Assembly: GCF_900101835.1 (NCBI RefSeq)
Contig: NZ_FNAF01000001.1
Coordinates: forward strand, 62,001 to 126,000
Direction of reading: 5' to 3'
Length of the DNA stretch: 64,000 nucleotides
Source: Peptococcus niger
GTDB lineage: Bacteria; Bacillota; Peptococcia; Peptococcales; Peptococcaceae
Position 1 is the stretch's first letter, and every line of letters starts with the position of its first letter. Both the position numbers and the translations under genes were made by a program. A model generated the notes under the pieces. The model was not told the DNA's origin, made no database searches, and was given only the letters and a program-made list of their open reading frames with translations. Shown in pieces: positions 52,531 through 63,009 of this stretch.

Positions 52531-55131
52531 CTATAGTATCTTATGATCCGTCAGTGTTAAGGCTTCTTTTTTCCATTTGATAGCTTGATTTAATAAATCG
52601 CCAATGGCCAGGTCGTCAAGATCCCAATCGGCCATGGATTGAACAAAACGTTCCAAGTCCAAAGTCCGTTCACGCCGATAAATATCCCCATCATCAACTT
52701 TATTTAAATCAACATGCTCTGCCTGCTCTAAGGTATTGAGCGTATTTTCCGCCATGGCAATCAGCTCTGACGGCAAACCGGCCATCTTGCCGACATGAAT
52801 CCCGTAACTTTTACTGGCAGGCCCTTCAATAATCGTGTGTCGAAACACAATATCTGTACCCATGTCATCCACGGCAACGGAGCGGTTAACAATCCCCTCT
52901 TCATCCGCCAAAACAGTTAATTCGTGATAGTGGGTCGCAAAAATAGTCATGGCGCGAATACGCGTATTAATATAACGGACTATTGCATAAGCGATGGATA
53001 GGCCATCATAGGTGCTGGTTCCACGACCAACTTCATCCAATACAATAAGCGAGTGTTCAGTGGCATGGTTTAAAATATTAGAAACCTCATTCATCTCAAC
53101 CATGAAGGTACTTTGGCCACGCGACAATTGATCACTGGCTCCAATCCGCGCAAAAACCCGGTCGACAACCGCCATACGTGCCGAGTCCGCCGGTACAAAG
53201 GACCCGATCTGCATCATGATGGCCGCAATGGCAATGCTCCGACAATAAGTGCTTTTACCGCTCATATTGGGCCCGGTTAGGAGAATAAACCGCGATGTTT
53301 CTGGATCGAATTCGACCGCATTGGCAACGTAATTCCCGGCGCCGACTGCCAACTCAACCATCGGATGGCGCAGGTTTGTAACGTCAAACCCTTTTTCCAG
53401 AGGCTCCGGCCGCGTATAGCGATTGACAATGGCACAGGTGGCCAAGGCAGCATGAACATCTAAAACAGCCAGAAGTCGGCTGGTGTTTAAAATGCGCTTA
53501 ATATGGGCGGCCAACTGGCTACGCAAATCAACAAAAAGGTCATATTCTAATGCCTTCAACCGATCATTTGCCCCCAACATCCGGGCTTCCATGTCTTTTA
53601 ATGCCGGTGTGATATATCGCTCTGAATTGGCCAATGTTTGTTTCCGCTCATAATCTGTTGGGGCCTTTTCCAGTTGGCTCTTGGTAATCTCAATATAATA
53701 GCCGAACACCTTGTTATAACCGATTTTCAAATTTTTTATATCGGTTCGTGCCCGTTCTTGCTCAATAAAATCCGTCAGCCAGTTTTCACCGGCACCGACC
53801 ATTTGCCGCAATTGGTCCACTTCATCATGATAGCCATCACGAATAATGCCACCGTCCCGTAAAGAAAAGGGCGCTTCAGGCGAAATGGCCCGCTCAAGCA
53901 AGGCGCGAATATCTTGCAAGGGATCAAAGGTTTGATAAATACTCGTAAATGTCTCAGCGGACAGCCCCGCTATAATCTCTTTGATTTCCGGAAGTTGTTC
54001 CAGCGACTGCTTCAAAGACAACAAATCTTTTGCATTGGCGGTTTGATAGGAAATCCTAGATGTAATCCGCTCCATATCCATGATATGACCAAGCCGATCT
54101 CCTAGAAGTTCACGAATATGATGCGCCTGGAACAGCTCATCTGTCGCTTCCAATCGCTTTTCAATGTCTTTACGCTTGGTCAGGGGATGCTCCAGCCACT
54201 GGCGCAACTGTCGGCGGCCAAAAGCGGTTTTTGTATGGTCTAAAATATCCAAAAGGCTCGCTGAGCCGTCATTAAAGACCAGGGCTTGTTCCAATTCTAA
54301 ATTGTAGCGAGTGGCGCGGTCTATAACCATGTAATCATTGATATGCGTTATATAAAACCGGCCGATATTGGTCGCCTTACTCCTCTGCATGGTTTCAATA
54401 TAATTTAATAACGCGCCGGCTGCAGCAATAGCCGCTCCTTCTTGGGCGCTGTCATCATAGCCGTAAACATCTAAGCTGTTCACCGCAAAATGCTTTTTCA
54501 AATAGGCTTCCGCTTCATCCAGCCGAAAAGCAAAAGCATAATGGCCATTATATTGAATGCCCGACTCCCCAAGAATATCTTTTACCCTTGGCAACATATC
54601 ACTCTGTGCATCATTATAAATTACTTCAACCGGATGATAGCGCTCCAATTCATCCAAGGCGGTCTTTTGATCGGTCGGGTATAGCGCAAAAAATTGGCCG
54701 GTTGACGCATCAGCAATGGCAAAACTGTATTTTTTGCCGATTGAAGCCAGAGAAGCGATATAATTATGGTCTTTTGCCAGCATTTGATCGTCCAAAACAA
54801 CGCCCGGTGTAATGACCCGGATGACATCCCGCCGGACCAACCCTTTTGCCTCCTTAGGGTCTTCCACCTGTTCACAGATGGCCACCTTATGCCCGGCATT
54901 GACCAAGGTGGCTATATAAGCATCAGCGGAGTGAAACGGCACACCACACATCGGTACTTTAACCTTGCCGCCATCACGTGCGGTTAGGGCCAGTCCCAGA
55001 ATGTCACTGGCCGTTTTTGCATCATCACCGAACATCTCATAAAAATCGCCCATTCTAAAAAAAAGGATGGCATCCTTATGATCAGCTTTGATGGCATGGT
55101 ACTGTTTAAACATCGGTGTTGTGCCTATCAT
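52531..55131 (-). CDS. mutS: DNA mismatch repair protein MutS
   Basis: An 866-residue mismatch sensor. The N-terminal mismatch-binding Phe-x-Glu lies in FFRMGDFYEMFGDDA. The clamp and lever domains follow. The ATPase has GPNMSGKSTYCRSIA, then STFMVEMNEV and VLDEVGRGTSTYDG. The short C-terminal tail lacks a clear beta-clamp peptide. It is followed by mutL 13 bases downstream. Confidence 0.97.
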   Translation of the reverse strand: MIGTTPMFKQYHAIKADHKDAILFFRMGDFYEMFGDDAKTASDILGLALTARDGGKVKVPMCGVPFHSADAYIATLVNAGHKVAICEQVEDPKEAKGLVRRDVIRVITPGVVLDDQMLAKDHNYIASLASIGKKYSFAIADASTGQFFALYPTDQKTALDELERYHPVEVIYNDAQSDMLPRVKDILGESGIQYNGHYAFAFRLDEAEAYLKKHFAVNSLDVYGYDDSAQEGAAIAAAGALLNYIETMQRSKATNIGRFYITHINDYMVIDRATRYNLELEQALVFNDGSASLLDILDHTKTAFGRRQLRQWLEHPLTKRKDIEKRLEATDELFQAHHIRELLGDRLGHIMDMERITSRISYQTANAKDLLSLKQSLEQLPEIKEIIAGLSAETFTSIYQTFDPLQDIRALLERAISPEAPFSLRDGGIIRDGYHDEVDQLRQMVGAGENWLTDFIEQERARTDIKNLKIGYNKVFGYYIEITKSQLEKAPTDYERKQTLANSERYITPALKDMEARMLGANDRLKALEYDLFVDLRSQLAAHIKRILNTSRLLAVLDVHAALATCAIVNRYTRPEPLEKGFDVTNLRHPMVELAVGAGNYVANAVEFDPETSRFILLTGPNMSGKSTYCRSIAIAAIMMQIGSFVPADSARMAVVDRVFARIGASDQLSRGQSTFMVEMNEVSNILNHATEHSLIVLDEVGRGTSTYDGLSIAYAIVRYINTRIRAMTIFATHYHELTVLADEEGIVNRSVAVDDMGTDIVFRHTIIEGPASKSYGIHVGKMAGLPSELIAMAENTLNTLEQAEHVDLNKVDDGDIYRRERTLDLERFVQSMADWDLDDLAIGDLLNQAIKWKKEALTLTDHKIL

Positions 55132-55139
55132 AAATCCTC

Positions 55140-57524
55140 CTACTTTAAGCGAACAATGGTAACCCCGTCTCCGCCTTCGTTAAAATCACCAAGCCGAAAA
55201 GATTTAACTTGACGATTCTCCTTTAAGGCCGTTTGCACCGCTTGTCGTAGTATTCCGGTGCCTTTGCCGTGAATGACGGTGACTTCATTTAAATTGTTCA
55301 TAACCGCTTGATCTAAATATTTATCCATTAAAGCAACGCCGTCTTCCGGATATTGACCGCGTAGATCAAGCTCGGTAGAAACAGCTTTGACTTTTTTCCC
55401 GGCAGACTGTTTGGGACGCAAGTTTTGACGGTTTTTTCCTTGCCCGCCAGCATGGGTTAAATCTTTTACGTTAACATTTAATTTCATTGGACCGGCTTGC
55501 ACCAGAAGATCGCCTTTTTTATCCGGTAAGGCCAAAACGGTCGCAGATTGAGAAAACTTAGGTAAAAAAACCTCTTGACCAAGGCTGATTTCATCAAGGG
55601 TGAGCGGTTTATGGGTCGAAATCTCTTTTTTGGTTCGCAAAGCCGCGGCACCTTTTGCCGCACGTTTGCGCAGGTTCCGAACTTGGCTAACCCCTTCTTG
55701 AGAGGCGTCCTTACGCAAGCGGCGGAGTTCCTGTTCGATCACATCCGCTTCAGCACGCGCCTCACTGAGAATTTTGGCGGCCTTGTCTTTGCTGTGTGCC
55801 AGCATGGCTTCTTCCTGTTGAAGGAGCGACATTTCTTTTTGCGATAGCTTCTCCGCTTCTGCTTTTAGAAGTTGTGAGCGCTCATGCAGCTCCCGTTCCA
55901 GTTCGGCAGTCCGCAATTGTTCGTTTTGCAAGTTTTTGATCATGCGCTCCGTTTCATTTTCGGCTTCTTCAGAGAGTTCCACGGCCCGGTGAATGACCGC
56001 TGGATTTAAACCAATGCGCTCAGCAATGGCGAAAGCATTGCTGTTGCCCGGTACACCGATTAAGAGCCGATAGGTGGGCTGCAAGGTTTCAACGTCAAAT
56101 TCCACACTGGCATTGCTCACACCCGGCCAGTGGTAGGCAAAACGTTTTAAACGACTGTAATGGGTCGTTGCCAAAATACGGCTGCCTCTTGAAAGCGATT
56201 CTTCCAAAATGGCGATGGCCAAAGAGGCCCCTTCCGATGGATCTGTCCCGGCACCAAGCTCATCGTAAAGGACCAAGGTATCCGGCCCCAGTTCGGGCAA
56301 AATTTGGCAAATATTTGTCAGGTGCGCCGAAAAGGTGCTGAGCGATTGTTCAATGCTCTGTTCATCGCCGATATCCGCATAAATCCGACGAAAAATACCG
56401 ATTTGACTATCTTCACGCACCGGGATGGCCATACCCGACTGGTGCATTAAAATCAGCAGGCCGGCCGTTTTGAGCGTTAAAGTCTTCCCGCCTGTATTGG
56501 GACCGGTAATGACCAGGGCCTGTCGCTCTTCTCCTAACCCTACATCAATGGGGACGACCGTTTCAGGCGCCAAAAGCGGGTGCCTCGCCTGATAAAATGT
56601 AAAAGATGCGCCTTCAGAAATGCTTGGTGATACAGCTTTCATTTTTAATGCCAAACGCGCCTTGGCAAAAGTTAAGTCCAAGTGACCTAAAATGTCCAGA
56701 TTTTTCATTAAATCTGAGACATAGGGCCTGAGCAGGTCGGCCATTTCAGATAAAATCCGTAAAACTTCTTCTTTATCAGCTGCTTCAAGGGCGGCCACCG
56801 TGTTATTTTTTTCAACCAAGGACAAGGGCTCAATGAATAAAGTTGCCCCGCTGGCACTTTGATCGTGAATAATACCGGGCATCTTTGACCGGTAGGCGGA
56901 TTTTATGGCAAAAACAAAACGTTCGTTACGGATGGTTAAAATATGGTCTTGAAAATAGTCTTCATACTGACGACTGTGGAGCATGTGATCCATTTGATTG
57001 CGAACCTGCTGACGTAAGGCGGATTTTTTTTGCCGAATGGTCGCCAATTTATCAGACGCATGGTCCAGGACTTCACCATCATCGCCTATTTTCCGTTGAA
57101 TACTTTTTTCAAGCGTTTCAAATACGCGCAAACTCACTGCCCAATCTGCCAAGGCAGGAATTTGGGATGAACTGTATTTTTCAGTTAGAAATCTTTTTAA
57201 CCGTTTTGTTGCATAAAGAACCGTATAGATGCGCAAAAACGACGCCCCATCAATGACGGCGCCGACCTTAACCGACTTAAGCAATTCTGTAATGTCATGA
57301 ATGCCGCCTAGGGGAATATCGCCATCAACTTCTAAAAGCCACAAGGCCTCTTTGCTTTCCTGCTGCAATAAAGAAATGAAATGCGCTGATGTTATGGGAC
57401 GCAATTCGCCGGCAGCATTTTTTCCCAGTTGAGATAAGCATTCTTTTTCAAGAAGGGAGGTGATTTTAAAATAATCCAGTTTTCGTAATGTCTTTTCATC
57501 CGCTAAAGCAGCAGATCCACTCAT
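55140..57524 (-). CDS. mutS2: MutS2 with Smr domain
   Basis: A 794-residue MutS homologue without mismatch-binding domains. The ATPase has GPNTGGKTLTLKT and LYDELGAGTDPSEG. A long coiled coil covers ~515-640. The C-terminal Smr nuclease domain has ELDLRGQYPEDG and VIHGKGTGILRQAVQ. In Bacillus, MutS2 splits collided ribosomes; it has also been linked to recombination control. It overlaps the U32 gene by 4 bases and sits 8 bases before mutS. Confidence 0.95.
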   Translation of the reverse strand: MSGSAALADEKTLRKLDYFKITSLLEKECLSQLGKNAAGELRPITSAHFISLLQQESKEALWLLEVDGDIPLGGIHDITELLKSVKVGAVIDGASFLRIYTVLYATKRLKRFLTEKYSSSQIPALADWAVSLRVFETLEKSIQRKIGDDGEVLDHASDKLATIRQKKSALRQQVRNQMDHMLHSRQYEDYFQDHILTIRNERFVFAIKSAYRSKMPGIIHDQSASGATLFIEPLSLVEKNNTVAALEAADKEEVLRILSEMADLLRPYVSDLMKNLDILGHLDLTFAKARLALKMKAVSPSISEGASFTFYQARHPLLAPETVVPIDVGLGEERQALVITGPNTGGKTLTLKTAGLLILMHQSGMAIPVREDSQIGIFRRIYADIGDEQSIEQSLSTFSAHLTNICQILPELGPDTLVLYDELGAGTDPSEGASLAIAILEESLSRGSRILATTHYSRLKRFAYHWPGVSNASVEFDVETLQPTYRLLIGVPGNSNAFAIAERIGLNPAVIHRAVELSEEAENETERMIKNLQNEQLRTAELERELHERSQLLKAEAEKLSQKEMSLLQQEEAMLAHSKDKAAKILSEARAEADVIEQELRRLRKDASQEGVSQVRNLRKRAAKGAAALRTKKEISTHKPLTLDEISLGQEVFLPKFSQSATVLALPDKKGDLLVQAGPMKLNVNVKDLTHAGGQGKNRQNLRPKQSAGKKVKAVSTELDLRGQYPEDGVALMDKYLDQAVMNNLNEVTVIHGKGTGILRQAVQTALKENRQVKSFRLGDFNEGGDGVTIVRLK

Positions 57525-59995
57525 TGAAACACTCCTCGCATAAATTGTTCATCAGCCGGCGCTTCCTGGGTCAAGGCCGACAGGAGAGCGGCATCAGTCG
57601 GATTGTAAATGGATTTTCCTGCATCATATTGATTCAGCGCATTGGCAAATACGCGAACCAGGTCGGACAGGTCTGTATCGGATAAGTAAGCGCCTTCAAT
57701 ACGCCATGCATCCAGCGACAATGACGACAAAAGATCTATATGTTCATACAGCGACAGCAGGCGTCCGTTTAAGACCAGAAGGTCGCCGTAGCTGTTTTCA
57801 GAGACAGGGAAAAACGCGCCGCTTCCTTGCTTTAACCGCCGCCTTGCATCGGTTTCCGCCAGCGATTGCGGTGCCAGGTCACCATATGCGCTCTGCAGAA
57901 GGGGGTACCGACCTGCGACAATTATCTCCAAAGGGATGTTGCCTACAGCCGACAGGTCATTGATTTGGTCAGCACTGAGTTCAGGCGACAGGGTTAAGGC
58001 TGAAAGGCCGCGCTGCATCCAAAAATGCACATCTGCGTCATTGGTAATGTTCAGCGGATAATCTCCCTTTATCATATCATATACTTGATCCATCCGGCTC
58101 TGAGAAATATTACTGATATAGCAGGTTTCAACACCCCATTGCGCCAGTTGACGCAAGCGCCAGTCAGACTCTGCTTGGTGCGCCTGCATAACAATCGGTC
58201 CTTCCTGAGCGCTTAGCTCACAGCCTTGTTCCAGCAATGACTGGATGTCTTGCTCCTGCCAGTTAAATGCGCCTGGTAAGGCGGAGCATTTAATAATAAT
58301 ATGGTCGGCCCCGTTTTGAATCGCCAAATGCGCTTGACCGGGCGTGCCTACAGCCACTGATAATTTTGGCTTTGGCCACAATTTAATTTGTGGTGCAATG
58401 GCATCTAAGTAGGCGAAAGCACCGTCCATAAATGTTTCTTGACCACGCTTTGGTTCGGAAGATGCTACTTCACTGCAGGCTGCAACAGCAGCCCGCCGCA
58501 GGCGATTTAAAACACTGACAGGAATGAAAATGTCTCCGTCAGCCTCTACTTCAACTGCGCCCAAGGAAAAACGCGTTCCGCCCAACCGGTCCATCTGCTG
58601 ACGAATGACGTCCAATTCAAGGGCCTTGCCGGTGGCTTCCTGTACAATATAATCATCTTCTACAGTGATGGGCATTTCTTGATCTGAGACCATCACTTGA
58701 GCCGTTAGCTTTTCTCCAATATTGGCAAACAGATAAATATCCAAGACCGATTTTCTTGGTGGCAGCAATTTTTCCCGTCGTGCCAGCTCCTTTACCAAAC
58801 TGTTGTCATAACTCTTAAAAAGCTTAACCGGTCCTGTCGGTGCTTTTTTCAACTGCAGCGGAATAGAAACCGTTTGTCCAACCCTTGCCCCGCGTACCGG
58901 CTTGCCTGAAGACTTTAAGGCGTTTATATATCCCCCGGACAGCACATTGTCATCTGCGTCAAGCAGCACATATCCGTCACCTAAGGCCACCGGCACCTGC
59001 AAGTTAACGATCATTTCTCCACTCTGAACGCTTTTCACCTGCCCCAAAGGAATCCCCTTGTGATTGGCCAATTTGGTGCTGAGCAGGTCTTGCTTGTCTG
59101 CCTGACCGATATAGCCTTGCGTAAACCCGCCACGATTGTAGATTTGTGCCATGCTGTCAATTTCTGCATTCAATTGTTTCTTGCTGAGTGGCTTGTGCGC
59201 CAGGCAGGCGTCAATCTGCTTGCGGTAAGCGCCGACCGTCGAAGCAATATAAGCTTCTTTCTTCATGCGCCCTTCAATTTTAAGAGAAGTAATGCCCAGT
59301 TCAAGCAACTGGGGGACTTGTGGCAAGGTGCATAAATCTTTCATGCTCAACAAATGCCCTTCTGACAACAAGCCATTTTTGTCATCAGTTAAGCGATACA
59401 TTTGCCGACAAGGCTGAGCACAGGCACCACGATTACCGCTTCGCCCGCCACAGAAACTGCTCATCAGGCAATTGCCAGAATACCCCATGCAAAGGGCTCC
59501 GTGAATAAAGACTTCCAATTCGATTGGCGTTGCAGCATGGATGGCCTGGATATCTTGAAGGGTACACTCTCTAGCCAGGACCACCCGTTCAAACCCCAAG
59601 TCAGCCAGTTGACGCGCCCCCTCCGGGTTGTGGATCACCATTTGGGTAGAGCCATGTAGCGCCAATTCCGGTAATTCGGAGCGCAAAAGCTCAGCCAATC
59701 CCAGGTCCTGAATAATCAAGGCATCAATACCCATATCGTACAAATCGTATACGGTGGCCAAGGCTTCTGCCAATTCATCGTTAAATAAAATGGTATTGAA
59801 GGCGCAGTAGGCCTTAGAGCCGTAATGATGGGCGTAGGCAATGCCCTCTCGAATGTCTTCCGGCGAAAAGTTTTTTGCATAGGCTCTTGCACTAAAGGCC
59901 TGGGCGCCAAAATAGACCGCATCAGCCCCAAGGTTAATCGCAGTTTTTAGACAAGATAAATCACCGGCCGGCGCCAACAACTCTACCTTATTCAT
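57521..59995 (-). CDS. Long U32/DUF3656 protein, probable 23S rRNA hydroxylation factor (RlhA-like)
   Basis: An 824-residue protein. The N-terminal U32 core (~1-310) starts VELLAPAGDLSCLKTAINLG and has the cluster Cys in GYSGNCLMSSFCGG and GACAQPCRQMY. A middle domain (~380-500) resembles DUF3656. A second TIM-like region (~530-800) is characteristic of the long Clostridia form. E. coli RlhA, of the same architecture but shorter, hydroxylates C2501 of 23S rRNA. Function by homology only. It overlaps both neighbours. Confidence 0.82.
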   Translation of the reverse strand: MNKVELLAPAGDLSCLKTAINLGADAVYFGAQAFSARAYAKNFSPEDIREGIAYAHHYGSKAYCAFNTILFNDELAEALATVYDLYDMGIDALIIQDLGLAELLRSELPELALHGSTQMVIHNPEGARQLADLGFERVVLARECTLQDIQAIHAATPIELEVFIHGALCMGYSGNCLMSSFCGGRSGNRGACAQPCRQMYRLTDDKNGLLSEGHLLSMKDLCTLPQVPQLLELGITSLKIEGRMKKEAYIASTVGAYRKQIDACLAHKPLSKKQLNAEIDSMAQIYNRGGFTQGYIGQADKQDLLSTKLANHKGIPLGQVKSVQSGEMIVNLQVPVALGDGYVLLDADDNVLSGGYINALKSSGKPVRGARVGQTVSIPLQLKKAPTGPVKLFKSYDNSLVKELARREKLLPPRKSVLDIYLFANIGEKLTAQVMVSDQEMPITVEDDYIVQEATGKALELDVIRQQMDRLGGTRFSLGAVEVEADGDIFIPVSVLNRLRRAAVAACSEVASSEPKRGQETFMDGAFAYLDAIAPQIKLWPKPKLSVAVGTPGQAHLAIQNGADHIIIKCSALPGAFNWQEQDIQSLLEQGCELSAQEGPIVMQAHQAESDWRLRQLAQWGVETCYISNISQSRMDQVYDMIKGDYPLNITNDADVHFWMQRGLSALTLSPELSADQINDLSAVGNIPLEIIVAGRYPLLQSAYGDLAPQSLAETDARRRLKQGSGAFFPVSENSYGDLLVLNGRLLSLYEHIDLLSSLSLDAWRIEGAYLSDTDLSDLVRVFANALNQYDAGKSIYNPTDAALLSALTQEAPADEQFMRGVFQ

Positions 59996-61919
59996 GGGTC
60001 AGTTCCTCCAGTAAATCGCTCGAGTGGCTCCAGGTTTGGTATAATTCTTCCAATTCAGCTTCCAGCCGCTCCTTTTGCTGCACATGTGCCTCATAGGTGG
60101 CCAAAGCGTCTTCCGTATAATCTTTTGCCGCCGTCAAGATGGCTTCTTCCGCATCTGCTAAAGCGGCTTCCTTTTCTGCAATGGCCAGTTCACAATCTGC
60201 AATCGTTTTACGCAGCTTACTCTTACTGATATTACGCTTGGTCGTCTTCGCTGTGGGCGAGCTTTGCTGGTGCGGAGCATCCGGAGCGGTTAGCGAGATC
60301 TTTTTTAAGGCCTCCATTTCACGCTGTTCAGCTTTTTTTTCACGATAATAAGAATAGTTGCCATAGTAGATTTGGATGCCCTGATTTTCAAAGGCCCAGG
60401 TTTTTTCCGTAACTTGGTCCAAAAAATACCGGTCATGGCTGACAATTAGCAGGGTCCCCTTATACGTTTGCAAATAGTCTTCCATAATCCGCTTGGACGC
60501 AATGTCCAAATGATTGGTTGGTTCGTCCATAATGATAAAGTTCGGCTGTTCCAACAAAAGCATCAGCAAAGATAAACGGGCTTTTTCGCCACCGGATAAA
60601 CTGCCAACGCGCTTTTCCCAGTCATTTTCCGTGAAAAGCATTTTTGCCAACTCTGCTCGAGATTCCGGCAAGTCCAGGTAGCTATTGTACAAAACTTGAT
60701 CTAAAACCGTACTGTCAAAATTCAATCGCGATTGCTCTTGATCATAATAAGCCCATTGCACACGAGAGCCAAAAGCGACATCCCCACCATCTGCCGGCAA
60801 CTGACCGATAATGGTCTTGAGTAGGGTTGATTTTCCGCAACCGTTTGGCCCTATAATGCCAATACGGTCCTGGCGAAAAACCGTTAGGTTTAAATCATGA
60901 AAGACCGTCTCGGCTCCGAAGCTTTTAGAGAGGTCTTGAATATCCAGTACGATTTTAGCAGATGTATCCACATCAAATTGACGCAAATGCGCCTTTTTTT
61001 GGCTTTGAACGTTATTGATAAGCTCTATCCGGGCCAGCTTCTTTTCACGACCCCGGGCTTGCTTGGCCATGCGGCCGGCGCGGTTCTTTTCAATATAGGC
61101 TTGTTCTTTTGCCAGCATTCTCTGTTGACTGGCAAAAGCCTTCTCTTGCGCTGCCTCTGCTTCGGCTTTCAACAGCAAGTAACGAGAATAATTTCCCGTA
61201 TAGGACGTTAATACGCCATGATCCAGCTCTAAAATGCGCGTCACCACTTGATCTAAGAAATATCTGTCGTGACTGATCAGCAACAAGCTGCCACGATAAT
61301 TTTTTAGATAGGTTTCCAACCATTCTAAGGCATTCAAATCCAAATGGTTGGTCGGCTCATCGAGAAGCAGAATATCCGGTTCCCGCACCAATAGTGCCGC
61401 CAACTCCAAGCGCGTGCGTTCCCCACCACTGAAGGTATCCAAGGGACGGTCGTAATCCGCTTCAGAAAAACCAAGCCCCTGCACAACCCCTTTAACCCGA
61501 CTCTCAACGCTATAGCCACCCAATCGTTCGTATTCATGCGTCAATTCAGCATAGGTCTCATAGATTGCCGCCAGCTTGTCTTCCGAAGCGGCACTCATAT
61601 CGTGCTCTAAGGCGCTCATTCGCTGCCGCATGGCCAGAACATCTTCAAAGACCGCCATCATGCTGTCCAGTAGGCTGGTATTGGATTTGAAGTCAATGCG
61701 TTGCTCTAAATAGCCCATGCTGCAATCGCGCGCAAGGCTGATTTGCCCCGATTCAAGGGCAAGTTCTCCGGTGAGACATTTAAAAAGGGTGGTTTTCCCA
61801 GCCCCGTTAGGGCCAATCAAGCCAATCTTTTCACCTGCTTGAATGGCAAAAGACAAGTGTTCAAAAGTGGGCTCTACAATATAGGCATGGCTTAAGTTCG
61901 TTCCTTGCAAAGCAATCAT
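59988..61919 (-). CDS. ABC-F family ATPase (YdiF-like)
   Basis: A 643-residue soluble protein with two ABC domains and no membrane segments. Walker A GPNGAGKTTLFK and GPNGCGKSTLLK, signatures FSGGERTRLELA and LSGGEKARLSLL, and DEPTNHLD twice are visible. The P-site linker is at ~240-320 and a coiled coil at ~560-640. ABC-F proteins act on stalled ribosomes. The arm and C-terminal coil fit the housekeeping YdiF/Uup-like type better than antibiotic-resistance types, but I cannot exclude the latter. Confidence 0.9.
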   Translation of the reverse strand: MIALQGTNLSHAYIVEPTFEHLSFAIQAGEKIGLIGPNGAGKTTLFKCLTGELALESGQISLARDCSMGYLEQRIDFKSNTSLLDSMMAVFEDVLAMRQRMSALEHDMSAASEDKLAAIYETYAELTHEYERLGGYSVESRVKGVVQGLGFSEADYDRPLDTFSGGERTRLELAALLVREPDILLLDEPTNHLDLNALEWLETYLKNYRGSLLLISHDRYFLDQVVTRILELDHGVLTSYTGNYSRYLLLKAEAEAAQEKAFASQQRMLAKEQAYIEKNRAGRMAKQARGREKKLARIELINNVQSQKKAHLRQFDVDTSAKIVLDIQDLSKSFGAETVFHDLNLTVFRQDRIGIIGPNGCGKSTLLKTIIGQLPADGGDVAFGSRVQWAYYDQEQSRLNFDSTVLDQVLYNSYLDLPESRAELAKMLFTENDWEKRVGSLSGGEKARLSLLMLLLEQPNFIIMDEPTNHLDIASKRIMEDYLQTYKGTLLIVSHDRYFLDQVTEKTWAFENQGIQIYYGNYSYYREKKAEQREMEALKKISLTAPDAPHQQSSPTAKTTKRNISKSKLRKTIADCELAIAEKEAALADAEEAILTAAKDYTEDALATYEAHVQQKERLEAELEELYQTWSHSSDLLEELTHE

Positions 61920-61941
61920 TGTCTCACCTCTTTTTTCTAAA

Positions 61942-63009
61942 CTATGACGATAGGGGCTTTAAATAATTGGCCTTTAATTGACCGCATGCACCATCAATAT
62001 CAGCGCCTTTTTCTTCGCGGATACTGGCTAGGAGTCCGTGGGCGGTCAGTTTTTGTTGGAAGGCACGAGATGCCTGAACGCTCGGCTTTGAAAAATTTTT
62101 CCCGGAAACCGGATTCACCGGAATAATGTTAAAATGGCAATCAATGCCCTTAACCAGATGGACCAATTCGGAAACTTCTTTTTTCCCGTCATTGACACCG
62201 GCGATCAGAGCATATTCAAAACTAATGCGCCGACCGGTTTTATTACAATAGTAGTGGCAGGCCTCCATTAGGTCAGCCAGCGGATAGGTTTTGTCAACAG
62301 GCATCAAGGCTTGGCGTGTCTCGTCATTGGAGGCATGTAAAGAAATGGCCAAACCGATATCTGTTTGCAAATCAGCAAAGCGCTTGATTTCAGGCACCAG
62401 GCCACAAGTGGAAATGGTCATCCGGCGTTGTGCCATATCTGCGCCGCGTTTATCGCAAAGAATCTCAATGGCCTTCATAACCGCATCAAAATTGGCAAAG
62501 GGTTCGCCCATGCCCATGAACACAAGGTTGCGCACCTGCATGGGTTCAGCATCCTCTTTTAATAAAGCGTTGCTGGCATAAACTTGTCCCAAAATTTCCG
62601 CCACCGACAGCTGGCGAGAAAAGCCCAAGGTTCCAGTGGCACAGAAAGAGCAGCCCATGGCACAGCCCACTTGACTGGAAACACATAAGGTGTTGCGCTG
62701 CTTGCTGTAATCTCCACGGTATTTCATTAAGACACATTCAATGAGCAGCCCGTCTTCCAACTCAAGAAGATATTTTTCCGTTCCATCTTTTGAGACTTGC
62801 CGGCGCATGCAGTGTGGTGGGTGGATGCCATAGCCGTCTTCTGTAAGACGCTCTACTAGCCTGTGACTGATGTTATGGGCTTCCGCCAGGTCATTGATCT
62901 GCCGGTTGTGCAGCCAGGCAAATAGTTGTTTGGCGCGAAAAGACGGTTCTCCGTAAGTGGCCAGTAGTGCGGCTAGTTCCGCGAAGGACAGGTTTCTCAA
63001 ATCAGCCAT
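61942..63009 (-). CDS. rlmN: Dual-specificity rRNA/tRNA methyltransferase RlmN
   Basis: A 355-residue radical SAM enzyme that methylates C2 of A2503 in 23S rRNA and A37 in tRNA. The cluster motif is CAMGCSFCATG. VFMGMGEPFANFDAVMKAI, LAISLHASNDETRQ and the C-terminal catalytic Cys in DIDGACGQLK are present. ATG 63009 is chosen because AAAGG stands nine bases upstream; ATG 63015 is too close. It overlaps rsmB by 8 bases. Confidence 0.96.
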   Translation of the reverse strand: MADLRNLSFAELAALLATYGEPSFRAKQLFAWLHNRQINDLAEAHNISHRLVERLTEDGYGIHPPHCMRRQVSKDGTEKYLLELEDGLLIECVLMKYRGDYSKQRNTLCVSSQVGCAMGCSFCATGTLGFSRQLSVAEILGQVYASNALLKEDAEPMQVRNLVFMGMGEPFANFDAVMKAIEILCDKRGADMAQRRMTISTCGLVPEIKRFADLQTDIGLAISLHASNDETRQALMPVDKTYPLADLMEACHYYCNKTGRRISFEYALIAGVNDGKKEVSELVHLVKGIDCHFNIIPVNPVSGKNFSKPSVQASRAFQQKLTAHGLLASIREEKGADIDGACGQLKANYLKPLSS